Shown here in pieces: positions 42,884 to 51,182 of a stretch of DNA of 64,000 bases. A program made the position numbers and the translations under genes. Positions within the stretch are counted from its first letter, which is position 1. The number at the start of each line of letters is the position of its first letter. The stretch spans positions 878,001 to 942,000 of the forward strand of contig CP065003.1 in assembly GCA_016700175.1 (NCBI GenBank), given 5' to 3'. This DNA comes from Acidobacteriota bacterium. Lineage in GTDB: Bacteria; Acidobacteriota; Blastocatellia; Pyrinomonadales; Pyrinomonadaceae. The notes beneath the pieces were generated by a model. That model was not told the DNA's origin and made no database searches. It saw only the letters and a program-made list of their open reading frames with translations.

Positions 42884-43912
42884 ATGCTGATCGTAATGAA
42901 ACCCACGGCGACGCAGTCGGAGATCGACCGCGTCCTCGAAGTGATCGACACACTGGGGTTCCGTCCCCACCCGATGCCGGGGGCCTCCCGGACAGCCATC
43001 GGTATCACAGGAAATCAGGGGGCGGTCGACCGCGCTCACTTCGAGAACCTTCCGGGTGTGGCGGATGCGATCCGTGTAACTAAGCCTTATAAACTGGTTT
43101 CGAAGGACCTGAGGCCCGAGCGTTCTGTCGTAAAGGTTGGAAGTTCTGTGATCGGAGGCGAGGAACTGGCGATGATCGCAGGGCCGTGCGCCGTCGAATC
43201 GCCGGACCAGGTCTTTGAGGTCGCCGAAGTCGTCGCGAAGAGTGGCGCGAAGTTCTTCCGCGGCGGAGCATTCAAGCCTCGTACTTCGCCTTATGCTTTC
43301 CAGGGCACGGGCGAAGAGGGCCTGAAGATCCTTGCCGAGGTCCGCGACCAGTTCGGGCTGAACATCGTCACGGAGGCGATGGACGAATACGGCGTCGACC
43401 TTGTAGAGAAGTACGGCGACTGCATCCAGATAGGCGCCCGCAACATGCAGAACTTCTCGCTTCTCAAGTATGCCGGCAAGGCTTCAAAACCGGTCCTCTT
43501 GAAGCGAGGCCTTTCGGCGACGCTCGATGAATTCCTCCTTGCGGCGGAATACGTGATGGCTGAAGGCAACTACGACGTCATTCTTTGCGAGCGGGGGATC
43601 CGCTCTTTCGGAAGCCACGCGAGGAATATGCTCGACCTTTCGATCGTGCCCGCGCTCCACAAGATCACGCATCTGCCCGTGATCGTCGATCCTTCGCACG
43701 GAACCGGCCGGAACTACATGGTAGATCCGATGGCGAGAGCGGCCGTCGCGGTCGGAGCCGACGGGTTGATAATCGAGGTCCATCCCTGTCCCGAGGAGGC
43801 ATTGTGTGACGGCGCCCAGGCTCTCCTTCCGAACCAATACCTTGAGCTCTACAGTCAGGTTGCGGCGATACGGAAAGTCGTCCAGCCGGAAGCCGAAACG
43901 GTAAGCGTATAG
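42884..43912 (+). CDS. 3-deoxy-7-phosphoheptulonate (DAHP) synthase, type I-beta with N-terminal ferredoxin-like domain
   Basis: This 342-residue enzyme makes DAHP from phosphoenolpyruvate and erythrose 4-phosphate, the entry to chorismate and hence to the upstream trp pathway. Residues 1-70 (LIVMKPTATQSEIDRV...GITGNQ) form the ferredoxin-like regulatory domain seen in the Thermotoga enzyme, which mediates Tyr/Phe feedback. The barrel carries AMIAGPCAVES, FRGGAFKPRTSPYAFQG, QIGARNMQNF, KRGL, LCERGIRSF and DPSHGTGR. ATG 42896 is a possible shorter start. It is placed 143 bp after trpA. Confidence 0.93.
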   Translation: MLIVMKPTATQSEIDRVLEVIDTLGFRPHPMPGASRTAIGITGNQGAVDRAHFENLPGVADAIRVTKPYKLVSKDLRPERSVVKVGSSVIGGEELAMIAGPCAVESPDQVFEVAEVVAKSGAKFFRGGAFKPRTSPYAFQGTGEEGLKILAEVRDQFGLNIVTEAMDEYGVDLVEKYGDCIQIGARNMQNFSLLKYAGKASKPVLLKRGLSATLDEFLLAAEYVMAEGNYDVILCERGIRSFGSHARNMLDLSIVPALHKITHLPVIVDPSHGTGRNYMVDPMARAAVAVGADGLIIEVHPCPEEALCDGAQALLPNQYLELYSQVAAIRKVVQPEAETVSV

Positions 43913-44015
43913 GTATCATGTAGAACTAAGGTAGTAAGTTGCGGCCGGGCAGGAGCGTAATTTCCCGGCGGGCCGGAACGGCCCTCCTTTGAGGTTCAGA
44001 TCAGAAATAAATAAG

Positions 44016-44051
44016 CGGCCGCACCAAAGAAGTTGCGGCCGAGATATTTTT
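44016..44051. terminator. Hairpin terminator between DAHP synthase and the minus-strand membrane protein
   Basis: CGGCCGCA (44016-44023) and TGCGGCCG (44034-44041) form an 8-bp stem, with ATATTTTTT on the plus strand and TTATTTATTT on the minus strand. It may act in both directions. A second stem GGGCCG-GAA-CGGCCC lies near 43970-43985. Confidence 0.6.
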
Positions 44052-44070
44052 TAAAGTCTGATGATCGGTT

Positions 44071-44460
44071 TCAGCGCTCGAGTTTGAATCCCAGCAATGC
44101 GCCGAAGCTAAGGAACGCCGTAGCCATGCAGGCCATGATCAGAAGCGTGAACGGAAGAACTTCGAAACTTTCCGGCAGAAGCGTCCCTACAGCCATCGCA
44201 AATGCGGCTCCCAAAGCGAGACCCAATCCGCTGATAACTCCCCGTCCCGCAGCCCAGTGGCCAAATGACGTATCGCCGCCCCTAACGAGGAGATAGGGAC
44301 CGATCAGCACTGCCGCAAGAGCGGGCGCCATAAGGATCCCCTCGAACGTAAAAAGGCCCTTGTGTCCGATCTCCATCGCGAGAAAGAACAGCACGAATGA
44401 AGTGTCGAATTCGAACGCGCTTTCGGCGCTGACGGTTGTTTCCAGATGGGTGTTCTGCAT
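44071..44460 (-). CDS. Small membrane protein of unknown function
   Basis: This 129-residue protein has about three hydrophobic segments (roughly 42-60, 74-97 and 103-125), with a polar N-terminus (MQNTHLETTVSAESAFEFD). No family is recognised. ATG 44460 is preferred over TTG 44466. It follows the XRE regulator gene by 24 bases on the same strand and may be co-transcribed with it. Confidence 0.6.
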   Translation of the reverse strand: MQNTHLETTVSAESAFEFDTSFVLFFLAMEIGHKGLFTFEGILMAPALAAVLIGPYLLVRGGDTSFGHWAAGRGVISGLGLALGAAFAMAVGTLLPESFEVLPFTLLIMACMATAFLSFGALLGFKLER

Positions 44461-44484
44461 ATCCAAAGGAAATCCTGCAAATGG

Positions 44485-44901
44485 TTATTTCTGTTTCTTT
44501 TTGGTATCAGGCGAAGCGAACTGCGTGTACGCTACCCTGAAAAGTTCCGAAAGCGCGTTTGCCGTCTCTTCCGAGAGGTTCTTGTCCGCCCTCAGGTGAG
44601 CCTCCACGATCTCGGGGGTGGCCTCGTGCGGATAGTAGATCACCGGCTTTACCTCGTCCTCGCCGGTGTTTCTCACCATCACACGATCGATCGGCATTTT
44701 CAGCCAGTTCGTCAGGCGCGCGATATTGTCCGCATCCGGCTTGCCTGTTCCGTTCTCGATACGCGAAAGGGTCGAAGCAGATACTCCCGTTACATCGGCC
44801 ACATCCCTCAAACTGAGCTTGAGTTCTTCCCTTCTGCGCTTAACGGCTCTGCCGAGCTCAGCCGTGCTGATCAGCCTGTCGTCTTTTGTTTTTCTCACCA
44901 T
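44485..44901 (-). CDS. XRE-family helix-turn-helix transcriptional regulator
   Basis: This 138-residue regulator has an XRE HTH at ~14-70 (LGRAVKRRREELKLSLRDVADVTGVSASTLSRIENG). The C-terminal helical segment (ATPEIVEAHLRADKNLSEETANALSELFRVAYTQF) is probably for dimerisation or partner binding. It is divergent from the 45109-45729 gene, with TTGCAAC motifs and an inverted GTATCATAYG/CRTATGATAC pair in the shared region, so autoregulation and control of both sides is likely (inference). Confidence 0.87.
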   Translation of the reverse strand: MVRKTKDDRLISTAELGRAVKRRREELKLSLRDVADVTGVSASTLSRIENGTGKPDADNIARLTNWLKMPIDRVMVRNTGEDEVKPVIYYPHEATPEIVEAHLRADKNLSEETANALSELFRVAYTQFASPDTKKKQK

Positions 44902-44960
44902 TTTTCGATCTCCCTAACCTTTAGTCCGGTGTGCCCGGACGGTCCTCTTACAAGGCACTT

Positions 44961-45055
44961 GTATCATACGTAAAACAAAATACCACATAGACATTTTAAT
45001 TGCAACACCTCGTTTCACACTTGCAACAGACAAATTCATATGATACTTTGTTGCA
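44961..45055. promoter_or_regulatory. Divergent control region with candidate XRE operators
   Basis: A minus-strand promoter candidate for the XRE gene is TTGCAA (45005-45000), 17 bases, TATTTT (44982-44977). Repeated motifs: TTGCAAC at 45000 and 45021, its complement GTTGCA at 45050, and GTATCATACG (44961) opposite CATATGATAC (45037). TTGCAA is itself a palindrome overlapping the -35 positions, as expected for an autorepressor site. Confidence 0.35.
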
Positions 45056-45108
45056 TAGATGAAACACCGAGGCTTTCCGACAGGTTTGCCCCAGATAGGA
45101 GAATTTCG

Positions 45109-45729
45109 ATGAAGAACGAAACCGTTGACCAGGAAACCGCTGTCAAGGTACTCGACTTCCCTTTCCGAAGCGCGGGAGCCTTGGGCCGAACACTCGCTCG
45201 CACCGACTCGCCCGATCTTCCCTCGCTCGAATCTCTCTTCGAACCGTTTGGGGAGAGGACCGACTGGTCGTACCGGATATCGAGCGCAAAGTTTCTGAAC
45301 GGCTACGCAGTGGTCGTGGCATCGCTGCGGCTTGCGGACCGGGTACGTGAGGGGCTTGGTATCGCCCGCTCGGACCTTGAGGGAGCGCTCGAGCAGGCGG
45401 AGCGCAGGGCGCTCGCCGACGCGGTGGCCAAGTTCGCATTGCGTCTGCCGGAACCGTGCGAAGACGTCTCGGCCGAAACAGAAAATGCGATGCGTCGGCA
45501 TCGATTCGCGTCGGGACCGGAGGCGGTGTCCCTCGGCGACATGATCTCGTATTCGCAACTCTCGAAGGCGAAATCGCTGGCAAGCGGGCTGTCTGTCAGC
45601 ATCGATGACGAGTCCGAGAAGATCTTCGGCTGCGGCCTTTCGGAACTGTCGAGGGACGCCGCGGAAGAACTGATCGAAATGCTGGAGGAACGCGCTTCCG
45701 GTCCCGAACGTTTCAAACGTGCGGGCTGA
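45109..45729 (+). CDS. Possible Rad52/DdrA-like single-strand annealing protein
   Basis: This 206-residue soluble protein starts at ATG 45109 behind AGGAGAATTTCG. The order of features resembles the Rad52/DdrA fold: LESLFEPFG, a Trp (DWSYRISSAKFLNG), a beta hairpin (YAVVVASLRLADRVREGLGI), then EQAERRALADAVAKFAL, where Rad52 proteins have an Ala-rich helix before FG. The C-terminal third is acidic and helical and could bind partners. The assignment rests on this pattern only. Pairing with a divergent XRE repressor recalls DdrO-ddrA of Deinococcus, but the regulator's C-terminus differs from DdrO. Confidence 0.45.
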   Translation: MKNETVDQETAVKVLDFPFRSAGALGRTLARTDSPDLPSLESLFEPFGERTDWSYRISSAKFLNGYAVVVASLRLADRVREGLGIARSDLEGALEQAERRALADAVAKFALRLPEPCEDVSAETENAMRRHRFASGPEAVSLGDMISYSQLSKAKSLASGLSVSIDDESEKIFGCGLSELSRDAAEELIEMLEERASGPERFKRAG

Positions 45730-45824
45730 GAACAATACGGTCTTTCAGGATTGGGTTGTGTGATCGAACCGTCCCGCCCCGATTCGGGGTGATTGCCGAT
45801 CCCTCATACACAACTCAATACAAC

Positions 45825-45859
45825 ACGGCGTACCCGGTGCAATCTCCCGGGTGCGCCGT
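45825..45859 (+). terminator. Hairpin after the Rad52-like gene
   Basis: ACGGCGTACCCGG (45825-45837) pairs over 13 bp (one G-U) with CCGGGTGCGCCGT (45847-45859); a short TCCATTT follows. Confidence 0.6.
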
Positions 45860-45933
45860 TCCATTTGCGTGTTCCGAACCCGGCTGATAGTTTGGAATCA
45901 CTATCACTTACAATCCAGGGAGGAACACGAACA

Positions 45934-46272
45934 ATGGCAGGAAAATTTGTTATCAAACAGGGCAAGAACGGAAAATTCTTATTCAATCTGCTTTCTTCGA
46001 ATGGTCAGACGGTACTTACAAGCCAGATGTACTCGGGCCGGGACGGCGCCGTAAAAGGAGTCGAATCGGTAAGGAAGAACGCCGCGGACGCGGGGCGTTT
46101 CGAACGCAGGGAGGCCAAGGACGGCAAGCCTTATTTTGTGCTGAAGGCCGGCAACGGGCTCGAGATCGGCCGAAGCGAGATCTATTCTACAAAGGCCTCG
46201 ATGGAAAAAGGCATCGCTTCAGTCTCGAAGAACGCGCCCGATGCTCCGATCGCGGACGCCGCCAAGAAATAG
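45934..46272 (+). CDS. DUF1508 (YegP/UPF0339-type) protein
   Basis: This 112-residue protein is made of two tandem DUF1508 repeats: FVIKQGKNGKFLFNLLSSNGQTVLTSQMY...GVESVRKNA and FERREAKDGKPYFVLKAGNGLEIGRSEIY...GIASVSKNA. Family members are small beta-rich proteins of unknown function, some induced by stress. The start at 45934 has AGGGAGGA eleven bases upstream. A strong terminator follows the stop, so it is a monocistronic unit. Confidence 0.9.
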   Translation: MAGKFVIKQGKNGKFLFNLLSSNGQTVLTSQMYSGRDGAVKGVESVRKNAADAGRFERREAKDGKPYFVLKAGNGLEIGRSEIYSTKASMEKGIASVSKNAPDAPIADAAKK

Positions 46273-46295
46273 TCCTTCAATGAAATCGAAACAGA

Positions 46296-46323
46296 AAGGC
46301 CGCCTCGTCGGGCGGCCTTTTTT
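46296..46323 (+). terminator. Strong intrinsic terminator after the DUF1508 gene
   Basis: AAGGCCGCC (46296-46304) and GGCGGCCTT (46311-46319) are followed by a run of six T residues. Confidence 0.93.
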
Positions 46324-46850
46324 CATTTACCTAATCTTTCGCCTGCTTCAGGGCAAAGGCGATTTGCCGCTCCGCAAGCCTCGTCTTCTTGATGGCAACA
46401 CCTTTCAATCACACATTACCCAAAAAACCTCCGCGCTCTCTGCGTGCTCTGCGGTTGAATCCTCTTTCGCGCAGACATTTGGCTCCTACGGAGCCGGGTG
46501 CATTGGTTGCGACCCATTGCTATTAACGTTTGGCGCCGATGGCGCCTTTTCATTGGTCAATGATCATCGTGCAATGTCCAATGAAAAGTATCTGTGTTCA
46601 TCCGCGTCGGTTCTTTCTCCGTGAACTCCGTGTTTCAATTCTCCATTGGTCATCCGACAATGAAGGGCCGGTCGCCACTGCTCCCGGTGCTGATTTCATT
46701 GGTCAATGTTCATTGGTCATTGTTCGATGAAGGGCCGGTCGCTACCGCTCCCGGTACTTATTTCATTGGCCAATGATCATTGGTCATTGTTCGATGAAGG
46801 ACCCGTCGATACCGCTACCGGTAGTGATTTCACTACTACTGGTTAGCTAA
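46324..46850. repeat. Noncoding repeat region, including a 67-bp tandem repeat (46662-46838)
   Basis: Copies starting GAAGGGCCGGTCGC at 46662 and 46729 and a diverged one at 46796 have an exact 67-bp period. Each unit contains CCGGTCG.TACCGCTCCCGGTA-type and CATTGGTCAATG..CATTGG palindromes. The same CATTGACCAATG family appears at 9.86, 10.9, 11.04 and 40.02 kb. The upstream part (46370-46640) holds scattered degraded copies. No gene is supportable. Confidence 0.7.
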
Positions 46851-48047
46851 CTAGCCGAACTCTGACAGTACCTTTGCGAGGTGATCGATCTTGTCCCTTA
46901 TGTCGAAGTGATGGTTCCCGACGAAGAACCCGCTTTCGTCGAGCCATTCGGCGTTCTCCAGCGAACCCGCTATCCTGTGCTCGAGCCGGTCCACAACGGA
47001 GTTCTTCGCAAAATTTCCGCTGACTATCGGCCGCACTTCGATGCCCTCTTTTTCAAGCTTTTCGATCACGTCCTTCCGGGAAATCCCTTCGATCCCCTTC
47101 CGCAGCAGCAGAGCGAATCCGAACCAGCTGCTTTCGCCGGTCTCGTTCTGGATCGCGAATCGTTTGTCGCCTGAGAATAGCTCGCTAAAATGTGCGGCGT
47201 TCTTCCGACGCGCCTCGATGAAGCCGTCGATCTTCCGGATCTGCTCGCGGCCGACCGCGCCTTGGAGCTCGAGCGGCCGAAGGTTGAAGCCCGGAAGCAC
47301 GAACCGGAATGATTCCTCGAAAGGATCGTCGCTTTTCGTGCCGGTGACGAGATTCTCTTTCGGAAGATGCCTGGTCCAGCCGTGGGAGCGGATCGAGAGA
47401 AGTATGTGGTACAGCTCTTCGTCGTCCGTCACGACGAAGCCGCCTTCCATCGTTGAAATGTGGTGGCTGAAGAAACTGCTGAACGTCCCCATAAGGCCGT
47501 ACGTGCCGGCCTGCCTGCCATCGATCTTTGCCCCTAGCGATTCGCAGTTATCCTCAAGAAGGATCAGCCCGCGCCTTTCGCAGAATTCACGCAGGCGAGG
47601 GAGATCGAGCGGGTTTCCAAGCAGGTTCACACCGAGAACGGCCTTCGTTCTAGGCCCTACCGCCTTCTCGAGCGCATCGAGGTCCAGATTTAAGGTTTCC
47701 TCGTCGATATCGACGAAAGCCAGTTTCAAGCCGTATTGGGAAACAGGATAATAAGTAGTGGACCAGGACACGGCGGGAACGATCACCTCGTCTCCGGGTT
47801 CAAGCGCGGCGCCGAGGGTCCTGTACCGCAGCGCGCCGATCATCAGAAGGTTCGCCGACGAACCCGAATTCACCATCAGGGCGTATCTTGAACCGACCTG
47901 GTCCGCGAATTCACGCTCGCAAGCCGAGACCTCCTCTCCCATCGTGAACATCCCCGATGCGATGACGCGATGCATAACCTCGATCTCGGAGTCGTCCCAG
48001 CTTGAGGAAGCCAAAGGATATGTCGGTTTTGAAGGACTTCGGCTCAC
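46851..48047 (-). CDS. DegT/DnrJ/EryC1-family PMP/PLP enzyme with His in place of the catalytic Lys (sugar 3-dehydratase-like)
   Basis: This 398-residue fold-type I protein has VNSGSSANLL near the start, VNLLGNPLDL, LEDNCESLGA and a C-terminal RPIVSGNF. In sugar aminotransferases the PLP Lys lies in SFHPTKNLGTGEGG; here the aligned stretch is FSSFFSHHISTMEGG, with His at the Lys position. This substitution marks the ColD and RfbH/E1-type dehydratases, which use pyridoxamine phosphate to remove a 3-hydroxyl from nucleotide hexoses. The GTG start overlaps the upstream M16 stop (GTGA). No other sugar-nucleotide genes are in the window. Confidence 0.8.
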   Translation of the reverse strand: MSRSPSKPTYPLASSSWDDSEIEVMHRVIASGMFTMGEEVSACEREFADQVGSRYALMVNSGSSANLLMIGALRYRTLGAALEPGDEVIVPAVSWSTTYYPVSQYGLKLAFVDIDEETLNLDLDALEKAVGPRTKAVLGVNLLGNPLDLPRLREFCERRGLILLEDNCESLGAKIDGRQAGTYGLMGTFSSFFSHHISTMEGGFVVTDDEELYHILLSIRSHGWTRHLPKENLVTGTKSDDPFEESFRFVLPGFNLRPLELQGAVGREQIRKIDGFIEARRKNAAHFSELFSGDKRFAIQNETGESSWFGFALLLRKGIEGISRKDVIEKLEKEGIEVRPIVSGNFAKNSVVDRLEHRIAGSLENAEWLDESGFFVGNHHFDIRDKIDHLAKVLSEFG

Positions 48048-49756
48048 CCGGCTTCGATCCTCGAACCCTTGAAAGGAAGCGGCTCGCCCATCATCGGTAT
48101 CGTGATCAGGCCTTCCATCTCGTCCCCGATGACCGACGCGGAGATCTCGAGTTCGATCTCCTGCCCCTGCATTTCGGTCACGAGAATCCCCTTCAGTCCC
48201 GTGCCGCTCACCGAGCCGTCCTTAAGCGTTCCCTGCCCGAGCATCGAATCGAGGCTTCCTTTCACGTCCGAGCCTTCCTGTTCCAGCTCAAGCTTGAGTA
48301 GGAGGTCCTGGCCCTGAGCCGAGATATCGACCTGCCAAGTACCGGCGACATCGGCGTCCGGCGCATCCTGAGCGGCGAGAAGAGCCGAAAGGTCCTTTCG
48401 TCTGGCCTCCGTGTCGAATACCTCGATATCGTCGGTGAATTCGGACGCCTGCTTCAGGACATCGCCTGCATCTCCGACGATCACCATCGCGATCCTGTCC
48501 GGATGAATGTACGCTTCCGCGACTCGGCGCACGTCTTCGGCAGTGACCGCCCGAACATTCCGGGCATAGGTCTCGAGATAATCGTCCGGAAGCCCGTACA
48601 CCTGCTGGGCCGCGATCTGGCCGATCAGCCCGCTCTGCGTCTCGACCCGTATCGGGAACACGCCGGTAAGGAAGCTCTTCGCATCCGTCAGCTCCTGCTC
48701 CGGTACGATCTCGGTCCTGATCCGCTCCAGCTCGTAAAAGAACTCCTTGAGAGAATCACCCGTTACGGCGGTCCTAACCTCGGCCGTCGCCTCGAACGAT
48801 CCGGCGAAGCGCCGCGCATAGATCCTGGAATACGCACCGTATGTGTAGCCCTTCTCCTCCCGAAGGTTCATGAACAGACGCGACGACGCGCCTGCGCCAA
48901 GCACCTGGTTCATTACAAGCACGGGAAAATAATCAGGGCTCTTTCGGTCGATGGCGATGTTGGAAAGGACTATGTTCGCCTGCGACGATCCGGGCCGGTC
49001 GACGATAGTTAAAGTCCTGCCGGATCTTTCCGGGGGATCCGGGAACTGTCTTTCCGCAAGCCCGCCGGATCTCCATTCGCCGAACCTGGCCTCGAGCTCT
49101 TCTGCGAGTTCGTCGGCGCCGATCGCACCGACCGCGACGAGCACCGCATTGTTGGGCACATATGCGCCGGCGTGAAATTCCGCCAGCACGTCGCGTGTCA
49201 GTTTCTTTATGTCGTCCGGCGTCGGCGAGTTCACGGAATAGGGATTATCGCCGTAGACGACCCTGCCGACCTGTTCGTCGGCCAGGAAGTCGGGCTGCGA
49301 GCGCTGGTACTTCAGGCCTTCGATAGCATTTTGCTTGTAAAGCTCAAGCTCGTTCTCCGGAAAAACCGGCCGCAGGATGAGCTCTGCGAAAAGATCGAGA
49401 ACTTCCGAAGAGAATCCGGAAAGCGAGGACGCTTTGACGACCGCGTGGTCCGAGGCCGAAGAAGCGGACAACGTGGCGCCTAATCGATCGACCTCCTCGG
49501 CCAGTTCCCTGCTCGTATAGTTTTCCGTGCCTTCGTTAAGAAGCGATGCGACGGCCGACGACACTCCGGTCCCGCCGTCGGGATCGTGGATGTCGCCCGT
49601 TCCGAGGATCAGCCTGAAATTCACAAGCGGCTGACGGTCATCGTGTACGGAAACCACCTTCATTCCGCAGGAAAGCGTGCGCTTTTCGGCGGGCGGGAGA
49701 TTGAAAGGAAGCGGCGCCAGAGGTTCGGGCGCCTTCTTCCGGAATTCGTCATTCAT
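48044..49756 (-). CDS. M16-family homologue, non-catalytic, with C-terminal beta domain
   Basis: This is a 570-residue protein with two M16 domains (~15-440). HxxEH is absent (GTGVSSAVASLLNEGT in its place), so it is a partner subunit. The last ~110 residues (VAGTWQVDISAQGQDLLLKLELEQEGSDV...) form a separate beta-rich domain not usual in M16. No signal peptide is obvious, unlike the 6.7-9.7 kb pair. It lies 34 bases after the catalytic subunit gene and overlaps the DegT-family gene by four bases. Confidence 0.85.
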   Translation of the reverse strand: MNDEFRKKAPEPLAPLPFNLPPAEKRTLSCGMKVVSVHDDRQPLVNFRLILGTGDIHDPDGGTGVSSAVASLLNEGTENYTSRELAEEVDRLGATLSASSASDHAVVKASSLSGFSSEVLDLFAELILRPVFPENELELYKQNAIEGLKYQRSQPDFLADEQVGRVVYGDNPYSVNSPTPDDIKKLTRDVLAEFHAGAYVPNNAVLVAVGAIGADELAEELEARFGEWRSGGLAERQFPDPPERSGRTLTIVDRPGSSQANIVLSNIAIDRKSPDYFPVLVMNQVLGAGASSRLFMNLREEKGYTYGAYSRIYARRFAGSFEATAEVRTAVTGDSLKEFFYELERIRTEIVPEQELTDAKSFLTGVFPIRVETQSGLIGQIAAQQVYGLPDDYLETYARNVRAVTAEDVRRVAEAYIHPDRIAMVIVGDAGDVLKQASEFTDDIEVFDTEARRKDLSALLAAQDAPDADVAGTWQVDISAQGQDLLLKLELEQEGSDVKGSLDSMLGQGTLKDGSVSGTGLKGILVTEMQGQEIELEISASVIGDEMEGLITIPMMGEPLPFKGSRIEAG

Positions 49757-49790
49757 ACTTAGGGTCCATGCGGGCGGACTTCCGCAATAA

Positions 49791-51068
49791 TCATCCGGCC
49801 GAAGCCGGGATCACATCCAGAAGCGCCCTGTTTTCGGTGTTCAGATACTTGTCGGCGGCGGACCTGATGTCCTCGGCCGTGACGCTTAACAGCTCGTGTA
49901 TCTCCTCGTTGATCACGCCGGGATCGCCGTCGTACAAGGCATATTCGGCTATGCTCTGCGCGCGTGATAAGGAGGACTGGCGCGAGTGCACCTCGCTGTT
50001 GATTAGCTGGTTCCTGAGCTTTTCGAGTTCTTCCTGTTTCGGTCCGTTCGTTGCGAGGTCGCGTATCTCCTCGACGATGATCTGCCTGATGCGGTCAAGG
50101 TCCTTGTCCGGCTTGGGTATCGCGCCGATCATCACGCTCGAGGGTCCCCTGCGCTCGTCCGTGAATCCGAACAGCTGCGTGACGGACTCCTCGCCCTTCA
50201 CAAGCTTCTGATAAAGGCGCGAGCTGTCGCCGTCATAAAGAAGCTTGCCGGCAAGATAGAGAGCGTGAAACTCCCTGGTCCGCCTGGGCGGGACCTTCCA
50301 GCCCATAAGGAACGCGGGAAGCGGGGCGAGCGGATCGTGATACTCGCGATACGTTTCCGCCACTTCCGATGGTTCTTCCACATCGATCTCCGGAGGGAGC
50401 TGCTGGGCGGGAATGCTGCCGAAATATTTTTCGACAAGCTCCTTTGCCGTTTCGGGCTCGAACGAGCCTGAGATCACCAAGACCGCGTTGTTGGGAGCGT
50501 AATAGATCCGGAAGAACTCCCTGACATCCTCCACGGTGGCATCGTCAAGGTCTTCCATCGAGCCGATCGTCGAATGCGCGTTCGCGAAGTTCTTGTAGAT
50601 CATCGAGATGAGGATGTCGAAGATCTGTCCGTACGGCTGGTTGTCGTACCGAAGCCTTTTCTCTTCCTTGACCGCCTCACGCTGGTTGTCGAGGTTTTCC
50701 TGGGTCACGGCGAGCGAGCGCATGCGGTCGCTTTCAAGCCAGAGCGCCAGCGGAAGCTGGTTCGCCGGAAGCGTCTCGTAGTAGTTGGTCCGCTCCGAGC
50801 TCGTTGTACCGTTCATCGTCCCGCCGGCCTTCATTATGAACTGGAAGTGCTCCGCCTTACCGACGTTCTCCGAGCCTTGGAACATCATGTGCTCGAAAAG
50901 ATGCGCAAAGCCGGACTTCCCCTCCCATTCGTTCCTCGAACCGACGTCGTAGTAGACGGCTACCGATACGACGGGCACGGAATCGTCGGGGTTAAGGATC
51001 ACTCGCAGGCCGTTACCAAGGGTGTACTGCTCAAGCAGGATATCGCCGATCTCAAAATTCGTGGTCAT
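49791..51068 (-). CDS. M16-family zinc metallopeptidase, catalytic subunit (cytosolic)
   Basis: This 425-residue protein has HLFEH in FAHLFEHMMFQG and the third zinc ligand Glu in the following helix (REAVKEEKRLRYDN). It lacks a signal peptide, so with the next gene's product it may form a cytosolic M16 heterodimer. It starts 114 bases after the subtilase gene on the same strand. Substrates are unknown; comparable pairs process peptides or propeptides. Confidence 0.9.
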   Translation of the reverse strand: MTTNFEIGDILLEQYTLGNGLRVILNPDDSVPVVSVAVYYDVGSRNEWEGKSGFAHLFEHMMFQGSENVGKAEHFQFIMKAGGTMNGTTSSERTNYYETLPANQLPLALWLESDRMRSLAVTQENLDNQREAVKEEKRLRYDNQPYGQIFDILISMIYKNFANAHSTIGSMEDLDDATVEDVREFFRIYYAPNNAVLVISGSFEPETAKELVEKYFGSIPAQQLPPEIDVEEPSEVAETYREYHDPLAPLPAFLMGWKVPPRRTREFHALYLAGKLLYDGDSSRLYQKLVKGEESVTQLFGFTDERRGPSSVMIGAIPKPDKDLDRIRQIIVEEIRDLATNGPKQEELEKLRNQLINSEVHSRQSSLSRAQSIAEYALYDGDPGVINEEIHELLSVTAEDIRSAADKYLNTENRALLDVIPASAG

Positions 51069-51182
51069 TTCCTTTCGCTGTGTCTTGTCCTGGTGGTTTC
51101 GCGAACGTCACCGACGCCCACTGCCGGAAATTTAAATCAAACCATTTTGGGTATCGATTTGCAACGCGATCCGGCAGGCAGG

